A stretch of DNA of 64,000 bases, taken from contig NZ_WBZC01000014.1 in assembly GCF_009017275.1 (NCBI RefSeq), positions 1-64,000 of the forward strand. Reading direction: 5' to 3'. Source of the DNA: Alkaliphilus pronyensis (GTDB taxonomy: Bacteria > Bacillota > Clostridia > Peptostreptococcales > Natronincolaceae). The position numbers were made by a program, and so were the translations under genes. Shown here piece by piece: positions 8,125 to 18,164 of this stretch. Under the pieces are notes generated by a model. It saw only the letters and a list, made by a program, of their open reading frames with translations, did not search any database and was not told the DNA's origin. The stretch's first letter is position 1; every line of letters begins with the position of its first letter.

Positions 8125-10155
8125 CTAAAAAAATGAATTGGTATCTACTATTAACGCAACAGATCCGTTACCTAAAATTGTTGCTCCTGCAATTCCCTTG
8201 ACATTTGATAAATACTTACCAAGTGACTTAATTACTATTTCCTGTTGACCGATTAGGTGATCAACTACAATACCCGCAGTCTTTTCTCCCTTTTTAACAA
8301 TAACCACTATATAGTCCTCTGCTTCATTTTGATTAGCCTCTACCTGTAATAAGCTAGATAGCCTTAAAATTGGCAGTGTGTTATTTCTATATAATACAAC
8401 CTCATTATTTTGAACTCTTCTAATTGTCCTTTGAGATATAGTAGTAATTTCCTTTATTGTGTTTAAGGGTATTGCATATTTCTCTGGTCCAACATTAACA
8501 AGTAATGCTTGTATAATAGCCAGTGTTAATGGTAGCCTGATAATAAACTTAGTTCCTTCTCCCCTTCTATTGTCAACCTCTACAACTCCACCCAGTGATT
8601 CAATTTTAGTTTTTACAACGTCTAAGCCTACGCCTCTACCAGAGATATCAGTTATTTTGTTTACGGTACTGAAGCCAGGATTAAATAATAGATTTATAGC
8701 CTCAATATCATCCATAATCAGGCTTTGCTGTTGAGTAATTAATCCACGCTCTATACCCTTAGCCTTAACCCTGTCTATATCAATCCCTTTACCATCATCC
8801 TCTACTTCAATTACAACACTGTTTCCATCGGGATAAGCGATAAGCTTTACTGTTCCATTCTTAGATTTACCTGCAACTAATCTTACATCTGGCTCTTCTA
8901 TTCCGTGGTCTATAGAGTTTCTAATTAAATGGATTAGTGGATCCCCTATTTCATCAATAACTGTTCTGTCTACTTCTGTTTCTTCACCCTTCATTATTAG
9001 AGATATTTCTTTGCCTAGGTCCTTAGCTAAATCTCTAACCATTCTTGGGAATCTATTAAACACTCTTTCTATTGGAACCATCCTCACCTTCATTACTGCA
9101 TCATGTAGGCTGGTTGTTATTCTTTCTAAATATTCTATTGCTTCATGCATACTTTGACCATTGCCTGAGTCATCAATATCTTCAAGCCTAGTCTTTATTA
9201 TAATTAACTCACTAACTAAATTCATTAGATTATCTAGTCTGTCTATGTCAACCCTTACAGTCTTACCAGTTTTAGCTTTTCTGCCTTTGCTTTCATCTGC
9301 TGCTTTATTGGTTAACTGCTGTTCAACTATGCTGTTTTCATGTAATAGCTCATTAGGTGCTATTTCCCTTTCTTTTTCTTCCTTTACTATTATGTTTCCT
9401 TTAAGGTCTATAATTTCTATAGATTCTATTTCCGGTATATTGCTTAGTTCCTTCTTTAAGATGCTGTTATCTGATTTTGTTACCACAACAAGCTCAAAGC
9501 TTAAATCAAATCTTTCATCTTCAATGTCTTCGATACTTGGATTTGAGTGAACAATCTCTGTCAGCTTTTCTAAATTATTAATTATAATATAAGCTCTAGC
9601 AGATTTCAGCATACACTTTTTATCTAATGTAATCTTTATAAAATAAGCATTAAGCTCCTGCTGTAAAGCCTTTTTAATAACACTATGTACATATTCGTCC
9701 AATTGAAGATTCATTTTCTCTTGATTAAATTCCTTAGCCTCTGCTTTAGGTGGAGCTTCTTTGCTTACGGTTCCCTTGAGCCTTAAGTCCTCAAGCTTTT
9801 TCACTATTTCACTAGATGTATTTTCTCCTTCAACGCCATTGCTTTCAATCTCGCCAATATATCCCTCAAGCTCATCAAAACAAAGAAATAGTAGATCAAT
9901 TATACTGGTACTCATTTTTAACTCACCACTTCTAACTAAATGAAGTGCGCTTTCCATTTCATGGGTTAATCGAGCTAAATTTTGAAAGCCCATTGTGCTG
10001 GCCATTCCCTTTAAAGTGTGGGCAATTCTAAAAATCTCATTTAGCTTGCTAATTTCTTCCGGATCATTTTCCATTTGTAGAAGTATCTGATTCATGTTTT
10101 GTAAATGTTCCTTTGATTCCTCAATAAAAATATCCAAATATTGATTCATATCCAT
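8125..10155 (-). CDS. cheA: Chemotaxis histidine kinase CheA
   Basis: Receptor-coupled kinase that phosphorylates CheY and CheB. Domains in order: HPt (about 1-110) with the phosphorylated His46 in RIAHTLKGMA; a P2-like region (about 155-265); dimerisation helices (about 295-360); ATPase domain (about 360-540) with the N-box HLIRNSIDHGIE, the DDGKGID box and the GRGVGLDVVK box; and a C-terminal CheW-like domain (about 540-676). The length of 676 residues is usual. GGAGGTGC lies 5 nt before the ATG. Confidence 0.97.
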   Translation of the reverse strand: MDMNQYLDIFIEESKEHLQNMNQILLQMENDPEEISKLNEIFRIAHTLKGMASTMGFQNLARLTHEMESALHLVRSGELKMSTSIIDLLFLCFDELEGYIGEIESNGVEGENTSSEIVKKLEDLRLKGTVSKEAPPKAEAKEFNQEKMNLQLDEYVHSVIKKALQQELNAYFIKITLDKKCMLKSARAYIIINNLEKLTEIVHSNPSIEDIEDERFDLSFELVVVTKSDNSILKKELSNIPEIESIEIIDLKGNIIVKEEKEREIAPNELLHENSIVEQQLTNKAADESKGRKAKTGKTVRVDIDRLDNLMNLVSELIIIKTRLEDIDDSGNGQSMHEAIEYLERITTSLHDAVMKVRMVPIERVFNRFPRMVRDLAKDLGKEISLIMKGEETEVDRTVIDEIGDPLIHLIRNSIDHGIEEPDVRLVAGKSKNGTVKLIAYPDGNSVVIEVEDDGKGIDIDRVKAKGIERGLITQQQSLIMDDIEAINLLFNPGFSTVNKITDISGRGVGLDVVKTKIESLGGVVEVDNRRGEGTKFIIRLPLTLAIIQALLVNVGPEKYAIPLNTIKEITTISQRTIRRVQNNEVVLYRNNTLPILRLSSLLQVEANQNEAEDYIVVIVKKGEKTAGIVVDHLIGQQEIVIKSLGKYLSNVKGIAGATILGNGSVALIVDTNSFF

Positions 10156-11229
10156 TTATAGCACCTCCAACCTATTTATTATTGCTTTTGCAATTTTATT
10201 TAATGGTAGAATATCATCTACAATACCAGCCTTAACAGCACTTTTAGGCATACCATAAACAACACAGCTTTCTTCATCTTGGGCTAAAATTGGTGATTTT
10301 TTAGAATCCTTTAACTCTCTTAATCCATTTGTTCCATCTGAACCCATACCAGTCATTATAACAGCTAACACCTTCTCATTATCTAGCTTAGAAACTGAAC
10401 TAAATAGTACATCGGCTGATGGTCTGTGTCCCGATACAGGTTGAGTTTTGTCTAATTTAATAAAACATCTATTACCCTTAGTTTTTTCAACTGCCATATG
10501 AAAATCTCCTGGTGCTATGTAGGCAACTCCAGGTAGAAGCTCCTCTTTATCCTCTGCCTCTTTAACTTTAATTTGAGATATTGTGTCTAGCCTTTCAGCT
10601 AATGATCGTGTAAAGCCAGGTGGCATATGCTGAACTATGAGAATTGATGCATTAATGCTTGCTGGTAATAGTGGAAGTATAGCCTGTAGAGCCCTGGGAC
10701 CACCGGTAGATGTTCCTATAGCTATAATACTGCTTGATATGTTATTGCCTCTTTCTACTTGACTTTTTAAGGTAAAGCTTTTTATTGCTACCCCCGTATT
10801 TCTTTTTTTCTCGAGCTTAGCCTTAGAAGCAGCTTTAATCTTGAAAATCACTTCATTTTTTAAGGTTTCTGCATTAACACCAAATACACTTGATGGTTTT
10901 TCTATAAAATCTACTGCCCCTAGCTCCAATGCAGTTATAGCAGATTTGGCTCCGTCAGAGGTGAGGCTACTGAGCATTACAACTGGTATTGGATTTTTTT
11001 TCATAATTAGTTCAAGGGATAAAATTCCATTCATTACTGGCATCTCTACATCCATTGTAACTACATCTGGCTGTAATACAGCAATTTTTTCAATAGCATC
11101 CTTACCATTTCTTGCAAACCCAACAACTTTAAGGTCTGGGTCACTATTTATGATATCAGTCAATATTTTTCTAATAAAGGCTGAATCATCTACTATCAAG
11201 ACTTTTATTGGGTCTGTTTTTTCTGTCAT
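10156..11229 (-). CDS. cheB: Receptor methylesterase/glutamine amidase CheB
   Basis: 357 residues: an N-terminal receiver domain (D14, D15 and phosphoacceptor D60 in VTMDVEMPVMNG) joined to a C-terminal methylesterase domain. The catalytic serine motif GTSTGGPRAL, the HMPPGFTRSLAERLD histidine motif and the MGSDGTNGL aspartate motif are all present. It removes methyl groups from receptors when phosphorylated by CheA. No cheR methyltransferase is in the window. Confidence 0.96.
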   Translation of the reverse strand: MTEKTDPIKVLIVDDSAFIRKILTDIINSDPDLKVVGFARNGKDAIEKIAVLQPDVVTMDVEMPVMNGILSLELIMKKNPIPVVMLSSLTSDGAKSAITALELGAVDFIEKPSSVFGVNAETLKNEVIFKIKAASKAKLEKKRNTGVAIKSFTLKSQVERGNNISSSIIAIGTSTGGPRALQAILPLLPASINASILIVQHMPPGFTRSLAERLDTISQIKVKEAEDKEELLPGVAYIAPGDFHMAVEKTKGNRCFIKLDKTQPVSGHRPSADVLFSSVSKLDNEKVLAVIMTGMGSDGTNGLRELKDSKKSPILAQDEESCVVYGMPKSAVKAGIVDDILPLNKIAKAIINRLEVL

Positions 11230-11230
11230 T

Positions 11231-11878
11231 CTAAATCAATCCTTTTTTTCGAAGTAATCTCTGTCTTTCAAATAAGAAAGATATTATTTTATTTCTAACA
11301 CTTTCGCTTATATCCTTAAACCTTACTCCTAGTTCATACTCATTAGTAATAGGATCCTTTATTGAACGTATTACCTCCCCAACAGTTGTAACACGTACAC
11401 CATCCTTCAGGTTAACATGACATTCAAGAATTTCGCCTTCTTTAAACTCTGCTTTACTAACTAGCTTCATTCCACCACCACTTAAATCCTTAACAATACA
11501 TTCACATTTAGCTTCTTCCTCAAGTCTACCTACAAATGCATTTAAAATTATATCTAGTCTAAAGAAATATCTTCGTTGAATTCTTTCTGGTTGTGAAATT
11601 GGTTCGACAGCATATATTACAATTCTACTTTGTACTTTATATCTTATTTCGGCAACAAACCTGAATATTCCTTTTTCTTCTCTATAAAAAATAATCTTAA
11701 TTTGCTGTCCCTCCAAAAGTGGATAGGGTATACCCCTTTTTATTGGGTTAGTTATATGCAAAAGATTATTTTTTATATCAATCAGTTGGCTAACTATAAA
11801 GCTCTTATCATTATTCTTTTTATTCATTGGCTCAATTTCTATTTTTTCACCGACAATTAATTCACTAAATAAGTCCAT
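11231..11878 (-). CDS. YcgR-family flagellar brake protein with PilZ domain
   Basis: Residues about 1-95 form a YcgR-like N-terminal beta domain and about 100-210 a PilZ domain. The c-di-GMP binding signature is intact: QRRYFFRLD (RxxxR) and DLSGGGMKL (D/NxSxxG). Proteins of this type (YpfA/DgrA in Bacillus, YcgR in enterics) slow or stop the flagellar motor when c-di-GMP is high. I prefer the ATG at 11878, 6 nt after GAGGTG, over a GTG nine bases earlier. It sits between flhG and cheB, so brake and motor are co-expressed. Confidence 0.9.
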   Translation of the reverse strand: MDLFSELIVGEKIEIEPMNKKNNDKSFIVSQLIDIKNNLLHITNPIKRGIPYPLLEGQQIKIIFYREEKGIFRFVAEIRYKVQSRIVIYAVEPISQPERIQRRYFFRLDIILNAFVGRLEEEAKCECIVKDLSGGGMKLVSKAEFKEGEILECHVNLKDGVRVTTVGEVIRSIKDPITNEYELGVRFKDISESVRNKIISFLFERQRLLRKKGLI

Positions 11879-11891
11879 AAGTGTCACCTCG

Positions 11892-12776
11892 CTATCTAAA
11901 AAGATTTATCACCTTACTAAAAAAGCCTTTTGTTGTAATTGACTCTTCCGTTTTCACATTATCGTTTATTAATTTAGCTGCAATCAATTCAACATTTTTA
12001 CTTACAGTACTGTTGGGATATTGAAGTATAAAGGGGGTTTGTAGTTTAACTGACTTTGTTACCACTACATCATCTGAGATAAAGCCTAGCTTTTCTATTG
12101 ATGTATTTAAAAACCTATCACATGCATTTTTAAGCTTTTCAAATGCTATCCTACCTTCACTTAAGCTCTCAACTCTATTAATTAATATTTTCAGTTTTTT
12201 CCCCTTTTCTTTACTGGCTATTGTTTTAATCATGGCATATGCATCTGTAATTGCAGTAGGCTCAGGAGTGCAAACCACAACAACCTCCTCTGCAGCTAAT
12301 ACAAATGACAATACGCCTCTTGAAAGACCAGCACCTGTATCTATTAAAATGACATCTGCATGATTGTTTAATCCTTGAAATTCCTCAATTAAGGATTTTA
12401 ATCTATCCTGTGATAGATCTATAAGCTCAGTTATACCAGAGCCACCAGAAATAATTTTAATACCACTAGGTCCAGGAATCATTATATCTGTTAGCTCCCT
12501 TTTACCACTAATTACATCTGCTAAGGTATACTTTGGAACTACGCCTAATGCAATATCAATATTAGCAAGACCCAAATCGGCATCAAGTATTATAACTTTT
12601 TTGCTTTGCTTACTTAGGGCAATAGCTAAATTCAATGTGAAGTTGGTTTTTCCAACGCCGCCTTTTCCACTAGTTATGCATATTATCCTAGCTTGTTTTT
12701 CTATATTGCTTTCCTTTAAGTCCTTTGTCTTATTATTATAAATTAGTTCTCTTAGTTTAGCAGCTTGATCCTTCAT
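11892..12776 (-). CDS. flhG: Flagellar number regulator FlhG (MinD/ParA-like ATPase)
   Basis: Controls flagellum number and placement together with FlhF. The DQAAKLR motif (residues 3-9) is the conserved N-terminal FlhF-activating sequence. The deviant Walker A motif SGKGGVGKT (36-44), the DADLGLANID switch region and the VILIDTGAG motif show a functional MinD-type ATPase. A C-terminal helix (about 275-294) could bind membrane. 294 residues, normal length. Confidence 0.94.
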   Translation of the reverse strand: MKDQAAKLRELIYNNKTKDLKESNIEKQARIICITSGKGGVGKTNFTLNLAIALSKQSKKVIILDADLGLANIDIALGVVPKYTLADVISGKRELTDIMIPGPSGIKIISGGSGITELIDLSQDRLKSLIEEFQGLNNHADVILIDTGAGLSRGVLSFVLAAEEVVVVCTPEPTAITDAYAMIKTIASKEKGKKLKILINRVESLSEGRIAFEKLKNACDRFLNTSIEKLGFISDDVVVTKSVKLQTPFILQYPNSTVSKNVELIAAKLINDNVKTEESITTKGFFSKVINLFR

Positions 12777-12777
12777 T

Positions 12778-13944
12778 TTAAGCCTCCTTCATTAAAAGGC
12801 TTACTACTTTATCAACACTCATTATTTCAATATCGTCTGGAACACTTTGTCCAGTAGTAATATAGGAAATGGGTTTTTGTGTTTCTACTGCAGTATTAAT
12901 TATTGTACCATAGGTGGTTGCCTCATCTATTTTTGTGAAAATAATTTTATAATTGTCTATGAAGCTATAGGTATTTATAATTTCCTTTATATCCTTATTC
13001 TTTGACGTACAGCTAACAACAAGGTAAGTTTCCTTTTCCATTACTTGATTTAGTAGTTCCTTTAATTCATCCACCTGCTTATGGTTTTTGTGACTCCTTC
13101 CAGCAGTGTCTATCATAATAATATCGTGAGATTTTAGTTTTTCTATAGCATCATGTATTTCATCTGGATTATAAATAACCTCTACTGGAATACTTAATAT
13201 ATCACTATAGGTTTTCAACTGCTCTACAGCAGCAATACGATAAGTATCGGCGCTAATAAATCCAATTTTTTTTCCCTCATTAATTGAGTAATGGGCTGCC
13301 AGCTTAGCAATGGTTGTTGTCTTACCCACACCTGTAGGTCCAACAAAAAATATCACCTTTGATGATGGCTTCTTATTATCAATGATGTAATGATCTACAA
13401 TTTTCTTCAGTCTATTTATTAAGGCCTCTTTACTATCAATTATTTTATCTTCTCTAATGCTTTCGCTTAGCTGATTTAATATTTCTTCTAAAATATGATC
13501 TTCAATTTCATTATCCTTTAAGCAGCTATATATGTTGGCTAACTCTTTATTCTCTGTTCTTTTAATAATATCATTTATATCATCATTGTTTACCTTCTTT
13601 AAAACACTATATAGCATATCCTTTATTTCGAGTATTTCATCCTTTGCTACTGGCTTTATCGGCTGACTTTTATCAGGCTGCTTTTGCTCTACCCTTTCCC
13701 TTAAAACATCCTCTGGCTTTTTAATTAAGAATTCTTTAGGTTCTTTTTTGACTTCAATAGGCTTTGGAGCTTGGGTATCTTCAATTGCTGCTACCACTTC
13801 AATCATGGGCTTTTTAAAGTAGCCAAACAGCCCTTTTTGCTTAACCTTCTTTTGATGGAGTATAACAGCATCTGGTCCCAACTCTGCTCTGATCTTAATT
13901 ATTGCCTCCCGATTATTATATACATAAAACTTTTTCACCTTCAT
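12778..13944 (-). CDS. flhF: Flagellar biosynthesis GTPase FlhF
   Basis: SRP-type GTPase that sets the site of flagellar assembly. A basic N-terminal B domain and linker (about 1-110), an N domain (about 110-190) and a G domain (about 195-388) are visible. The P-loop GPTGVGKTT is at 202-210, with DTYRIAAVEQL and DTAGRSH as further SRP-GTPase motifs. Its ATG overlaps the flhA stop codon (TAATG), implying coupled translation. Confidence 0.95.
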   Translation of the reverse strand: MKVKKFYVYNNREAIIKIRAELGPDAVILHQKKVKQKGLFGYFKKPMIEVVAAIEDTQAPKPIEVKKEPKEFLIKKPEDVLRERVEQKQPDKSQPIKPVAKDEILEIKDMLYSVLKKVNNDDINDIIKRTENKELANIYSCLKDNEIEDHILEEILNQLSESIREDKIIDSKEALINRLKKIVDHYIIDNKKPSSKVIFFVGPTGVGKTTTIAKLAAHYSINEGKKIGFISADTYRIAAVEQLKTYSDILSIPVEVIYNPDEIHDAIEKLKSHDIIMIDTAGRSHKNHKQVDELKELLNQVMEKETYLVVSCTSKNKDIKEIINTYSFIDNYKIIFTKIDEATTYGTIINTAVETQKPISYITTGQSVPDDIEIMSVDKVVSLLMKEA

Positions 13945-15971
13945 TAAATATTCACCATCCCTATTGATTCGATTTCCACCGATGGATCTATTTCATTATA
14001 GGATAAAACTATTAGGTCTGAGGTTAATTGCTCAGTTAGTCTTTTAAAATATAGTCTTACAATCGGTGCTGTAATCACTATAGGCTGTTCACCCAAAGAC
14101 ATTAGTCTTTGTACATGTTGGGATAGATTCTTTAGTATTAATTGAATTATATCAGGATCTATAGATACATAGTTGCCCCGCTCTGTTTGCTGAATAGAGT
14201 CAATTATTTTTTGCTCTAGTCCTTGGTCAAGGGTTATTACCTTTGTAGGCTGATTGTTAATAAATTGCTTTGTTATAACCCTAGATAAGGCCTGTCTCAC
14301 ATATTCAGTAAGCATATCCGTATCTCTTGTTACTCCAGAATAGTCGGCAAGTGTTTCTAGTATTGTAACCATATTTCGTATTGAAACACCCTCCTTTAAC
14401 AGGTTCCTTAATACCTTTTGTATTTCACCCAAGGAAAGCTGATTAGGGATTATTTCATCAACTAATGCTGAATTGCTTTCACGTACATTATCAACTAGCT
14501 TCTTAACCTCCTGCCTTCCTAGAAGCTCATGGGAGTGCTTTTTAATGATTTCCGTTAAGTGGGTAGCAATAATTGATGGGGGATCAACTACTGTAAAGCC
14601 AAGAATTTCTGCCTTCTCCCTCTCCTGCTCATCAATCCATTTAGCAGGCAATCCAAAGGCGGGCTCTATGGTATCAATACCCTCAACCTCACCTTCTGCT
14701 GAACCAGGATTCATAGCCAAGTAATGATCAAAAACTATCTCTCCACCGCTTATTTCTACACCTTTAATTTTAATAACATATTGGTTTGCCTCTAACTGGA
14801 TATTATCCCTTAATCTAATCATAGGTACAATAATTCCAAGCTCCATAGCACACTGTCTTCTAATCATTACAAAGCGATCAAAAAGGTCGCCACCCTGGTT
14901 AGTATCTGCCAATGGTATAATACCATACCCAAACTCCAGCTCTATAGGATCAATGTTTAATAGAGGTAAAACATTTTCTGGTCTTCTCTTTTCTTCAGCA
15001 TCATCCTGTGTTTCAGAGGCTATATCTTCAACCTCAGCTGCCTTAATGGCTTTTCTTAATTGAAAGCCTAGGTATAAAAATATTATAGATAATAGAAAGA
15101 ATGGAAGTCTAGGTAATGGGGTTAGTCCTAAAGCAAACAATACTCCAGAGATTATAAACATTACCTTAGGCTGATTAAATAGCTGACTAAGCAGGTCACT
15201 GCCTAGGTTACCTTCAGAGGCTGCTCTAGTAACAACAATACCAGTGGCAGTAGATATTAAAAGTGCAGGAATCTGACTTGCAAGTCCATCTCCTACAGTT
15301 AATAATGTATATTTTTGAATTGCAGTAGCAAAGTCTAAGCCACCAAGCCATACACCTATAATTAAGCCTGCTATTATATTAATAATGGTAATAACTATAC
15401 CAGCTATAGCATCTCCCTTTACAAACTTACTGGCACCATCCATTGAACCGTAGAAGTCTGATTCCCTCTGAATCTTTATTCTACGTTCTCTAGCCTCTCG
15501 ATCGTCAATTAGTCCAGCATTTAAGTCTGCATCAATTGCCATCTGCTTACCAGGCATAGCATCAAGTGTAAATCTTGCTGCTACCTCTGCAACCCTTTCA
15601 GAACCCTTTGTAATTACTAGAAACTGAATAATTATAATAATTAAGAATACTATAAATCCAACAACTGCATTCCCCTGCATTACAAAATCTCCAAAGGTCT
15701 CAATAACGCTTCCTGCATTACCCTCTGATAATATGTACCTAGTTGTAGTGATATTTAAAGCTAATCTAAACAGGGTTGTTAGAAGTAGCAAAGAAGGAAA
15801 GATAGAAAATTGTAACGCTTCTTTGTTATACATTGCAATAATTAAAATTAGTAGAGCTAAGGATATATTAAAGCTAAGTAATACATCTAGGGCTCCTAAA
15901 GGTATGGGGATAATTATAATAATAACTAACGCTATAACTGCAAGTACAACAATTACATCTCCGAATTTCAT
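13944..15971 (-). CDS. flhA: Flagellar export gate protein FlhA
   Basis: Large inner-membrane component of the flagellar type III export gate. The first about 310 residues carry eight membrane segments and the FHIPEP-type loop (RFTLDAMPGKQMAIDADLNA); the rest is the cytoplasmic ring domain that docks chaperones. 675 residues, close to the family norm. It lies 12 bp after flhB. Confidence 0.97.
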   Translation of the reverse strand: MKFGDVIVVLAVIALVIIIIIPIPLGALDVLLSFNISLALLILIIAMYNKEALQFSIFPSLLLLTTLFRLALNITTTRYILSEGNAGSVIETFGDFVMQGNAVVGFIVFLIIIIIQFLVITKGSERVAEVAARFTLDAMPGKQMAIDADLNAGLIDDREARERRIKIQRESDFYGSMDGASKFVKGDAIAGIVITIINIIAGLIIGVWLGGLDFATAIQKYTLLTVGDGLASQIPALLISTATGIVVTRAASEGNLGSDLLSQLFNQPKVMFIISGVLFALGLTPLPRLPFFLLSIIFLYLGFQLRKAIKAAEVEDIASETQDDAEEKRRPENVLPLLNIDPIELEFGYGIIPLADTNQGGDLFDRFVMIRRQCAMELGIIVPMIRLRDNIQLEANQYVIKIKGVEISGGEIVFDHYLAMNPGSAEGEVEGIDTIEPAFGLPAKWIDEQEREKAEILGFTVVDPPSIIATHLTEIIKKHSHELLGRQEVKKLVDNVRESNSALVDEIIPNQLSLGEIQKVLRNLLKEGVSIRNMVTILETLADYSGVTRDTDMLTEYVRQALSRVITKQFINNQPTKVITLDQGLEQKIIDSIQQTERGNYVSIDPDIIQLILKNLSQHVQRLMSLGEQPIVITAPIVRLYFKRLTEQLTSDLIVLSYNEIDPSVEIESIGMVNI

Positions 15972-15983
15972 CGACGGCCCCCC

Positions 15984-17075
15984 TTAGATTCTGTTATTTA
16001 TTTGATATACGTATGCTAGAACTTCAGCAACCGCTTGATATAGGTCAGGAGGAATAAAATCACCAATATCCACTTGATTATATAAGCTTCGTGCTAAAGG
16101 TTTGTTTTCAACAATGGGTATTTCGTGGCTACTTGCAAGCTCCCTTATTCTATGGGCAACTAAATCTTGTCCTTTTGCCAACACCTTTGGAGCTTGGTCC
16201 TCCATATTATTATACTTTATGGCTATAGCAAAATGTGTTGGGTTTGTAATTATAACATCTGCCTTTGGGATATCCTGCATCATACGACGCATTGACATTT
16301 GTCTTTGCTTTTCTTTAATCTTTGATTTTATTTGTGGATTACCCTCAGTTTGCTTAAACTCCTCTTTAATTTCCTGCTTAGTCATTTTCAAGCTCTTTTC
16401 ATGCTCATACCTTTGATACAAATAATCCATTATAGCCAGAAAAACTAGAACAATTCCTGCTGTTATTCCTATATGAAAGGAGGTTGACACAAGGGTTGCC
16501 ACAATAGTCTCTATATCCATAGATATGGTATTGAAAATTGTACCAATATTATTTCTTGCATAAACAAATACAACATAGCCTATAAAAACGATTTTTACTA
16601 TAGACTTAAAGAGTTCCACTAAGGCCTTTAGTGAAAGAATTCTTTTAAAGCCCTCAATAGGATTTAACTTACTAAACTTAATCGTCAATGTTTGTGTTGT
16701 AAACAAATATCCTACCTGCATATAGGTGGCTATTAAGCCGATTAAAAAGCAAATACCAGCAACCGGTAGGATTATTAGAAAAATGTTATACATACAAAAA
16801 ATTATCAATCTATAGATGTTGCTTGTAGAAAAAACATAATCTGTAGTTAAAAAGTTTTCAAAGACATAATTTGTTAGGTTACCTATTGACCCTCCAATAT
16901 AATTTGCAAATAAATAGATTGTTAAAAATGCTGCTATCAGTAAAAATGCTGAATTAACCTCTTTACTATGTAATACCTGTCCTTTTTCTCTTGACTCTTT
17001 AACCTTTTTAGGGGTTGCCTTCTCGGTTTTTTCCTCAGAAAATAGCTGTAAATTAATATTCAAAGTATAATTCAT
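15984..17075 (-). CDS. flhB: Flagellar export switch protein FlhB
   Basis: Membrane component that switches export from rod/hook to filament substrates. About four membrane segments (roughly 41-60, 90-115, 155-172, 195-216) precede the cytoplasmic domain. The autocleavage motif NPTH is intact at 278-281, so substrate switching should work as usual. 363 residues. fliR lies 4-13 bp upstream depending on its start. Confidence 0.96.
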   Translation of the reverse strand: MNYTLNINLQLFSEEKTEKATPKKVKESREKGQVLHSKEVNSAFLLIAAFLTIYLFANYIGGSIGNLTNYVFENFLTTDYVFSTSNIYRLIIFCMYNIFLIILPVAGICFLIGLIATYMQVGYLFTTQTLTIKFSKLNPIEGFKRILSLKALVELFKSIVKIVFIGYVVFVYARNNIGTIFNTISMDIETIVATLVSTSFHIGITAGIVLVFLAIMDYLYQRYEHEKSLKMTKQEIKEEFKQTEGNPQIKSKIKEKQRQMSMRRMMQDIPKADVIITNPTHFAIAIKYNNMEDQAPKVLAKGQDLVAHRIRELASSHEIPIVENKPLARSLYNQVDIGDFIPPDLYQAVAEVLAYVYQINNRI

Positions 17076-17079
17076 AATA

Positions 17080-17871
17080 TCAACCTCTTGATAAAGTTTG
17101 CATCATCTCGTATATGGCAGTTATCATTCTGTCAAACAGCATTTCAGAAAAAGGAATAAAGTATTGCAATGTTATTATTACGGTTGTAATTCCAATCATG
17201 ATTTTAAGTGGTAGACCAACTATAAACACATTCATCTGGGGCATTGTTCTAGCTAATATACCTAAAACTACATTGCCTAAGAAAATTGTTAGTAAAACGG
17301 GGGCACTAAACTTAAATGCCAACAGAAATATTTCACTCATTATAGCTGTAAATAAATTTACTGCATCAAGGTTAATATTAAAGGCTACTCCAATAGGAAT
17401 TAAAAAATAGCTATGAACTAAAGCCTTAATCAATAGGTGATGACCGTTGATAACAATAAATAATAGTGATAACAGATTATTATAAAAGTTACCCATTACA
17501 GGAATTTGTGTGTTGGTTTGTGGATCAAAAACACTTACCATACCAAAGCCCATTTGTGTATCAATTATTGTACCTGCCAAATATAAAACAGAAAAAAACA
17601 TAAAGGATATAAAACCAATAATAAGTCCAATCATAAATTCAGAAACTGCATAAAAGAATATTGATAATGTTGCATCAGCTTCTATTGAATAGTCGTTAAT
17701 TAATATTGGTAACATAATAAAGGATATTGCAGCAGACAGGCATATTTTGTACAGCATTGGAATGTTTGCCCTTGAAAAGATTGGTGCTGCAACGAATATT
17801 CCAGTTACCCTTACTAATATTAATAAAAATAAAATGAAATTATTTGTAATGAAAACCATTAAATCATTCAT
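17080..17871 (-). CDS. fliR: Flagellar export protein FliR
   Basis: Integral membrane protein of the export gate with FliP and FliQ. Multiple hydrophobic helices fill the about 263 residues, and the FliR features RVTGIFVAAPIFS near the N-terminus and GFGMVSVFDPQT in the middle are clear. I use the ATG at 17871; an in-frame GTG at 17880 is possible, as neither has a strong ribosome binding site. Translation is probably coupled to fliQ, 13 bp upstream. Confidence 0.93.
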   Translation of the reverse strand: MNDLMVFITNNFILFLLILVRVTGIFVAAPIFSRANIPMLYKICLSAAISFIMLPILINDYSIEADATLSIFFYAVSEFMIGLIIGFISFMFFSVLYLAGTIIDTQMGFGMVSVFDPQTNTQIPVMGNFYNNLLSLLFIVINGHHLLIKALVHSYFLIPIGVAFNINLDAVNLFTAIMSEIFLLAFKFSAPVLLTIFLGNVVLGILARTMPQMNVFIVGLPLKIMIGITTVIITLQYFIPFSEMLFDRMITAIYEMMQTLSRG

Positions 17872-17884
17872 TATGCTCACTCAT

Positions 17885-18154
17885 TTACTGTACATAAATA
17901 CTCATATTGGAAAAGAGCATTGTAGTAAAATTAATTATTACTGATAAAAGCCATGGACTAAATATAACTATAGCTGCAAATATAGCCACTATTTTAGGTA
18001 TAAAGGCTAGTGTTGCCTCTTGAATCTGAGTTGTGGCTTGAAAAATACTTACAGCAAGACCAACTAATAATCCAATACCCAACATAGGAGCAGACATTAA
18101 TAATATCGTATATAAGGTTTGTTGACCTAATTCAATTACCATTGCTTCATTCAT
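17885..18154 (-). CDS. fliQ: Flagellar export protein FliQ
   Basis: 89 residues with two membrane helices, the standard size and shape. The core GLLVGLAVSIFQATTQIQEA is a strong FliQ signature. Forms the export gate with FliP and FliR. Confidence 0.96.
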   Translation of the reverse strand: MNEAMVIELGQQTLYTILLMSAPMLGIGLLVGLAVSIFQATTQIQEATLAFIPKIVAIFAAIVIFSPWLLSVIINFTTMLFSNMSIYVQ

Positions 18155-18164
18155 ATAATCACCC

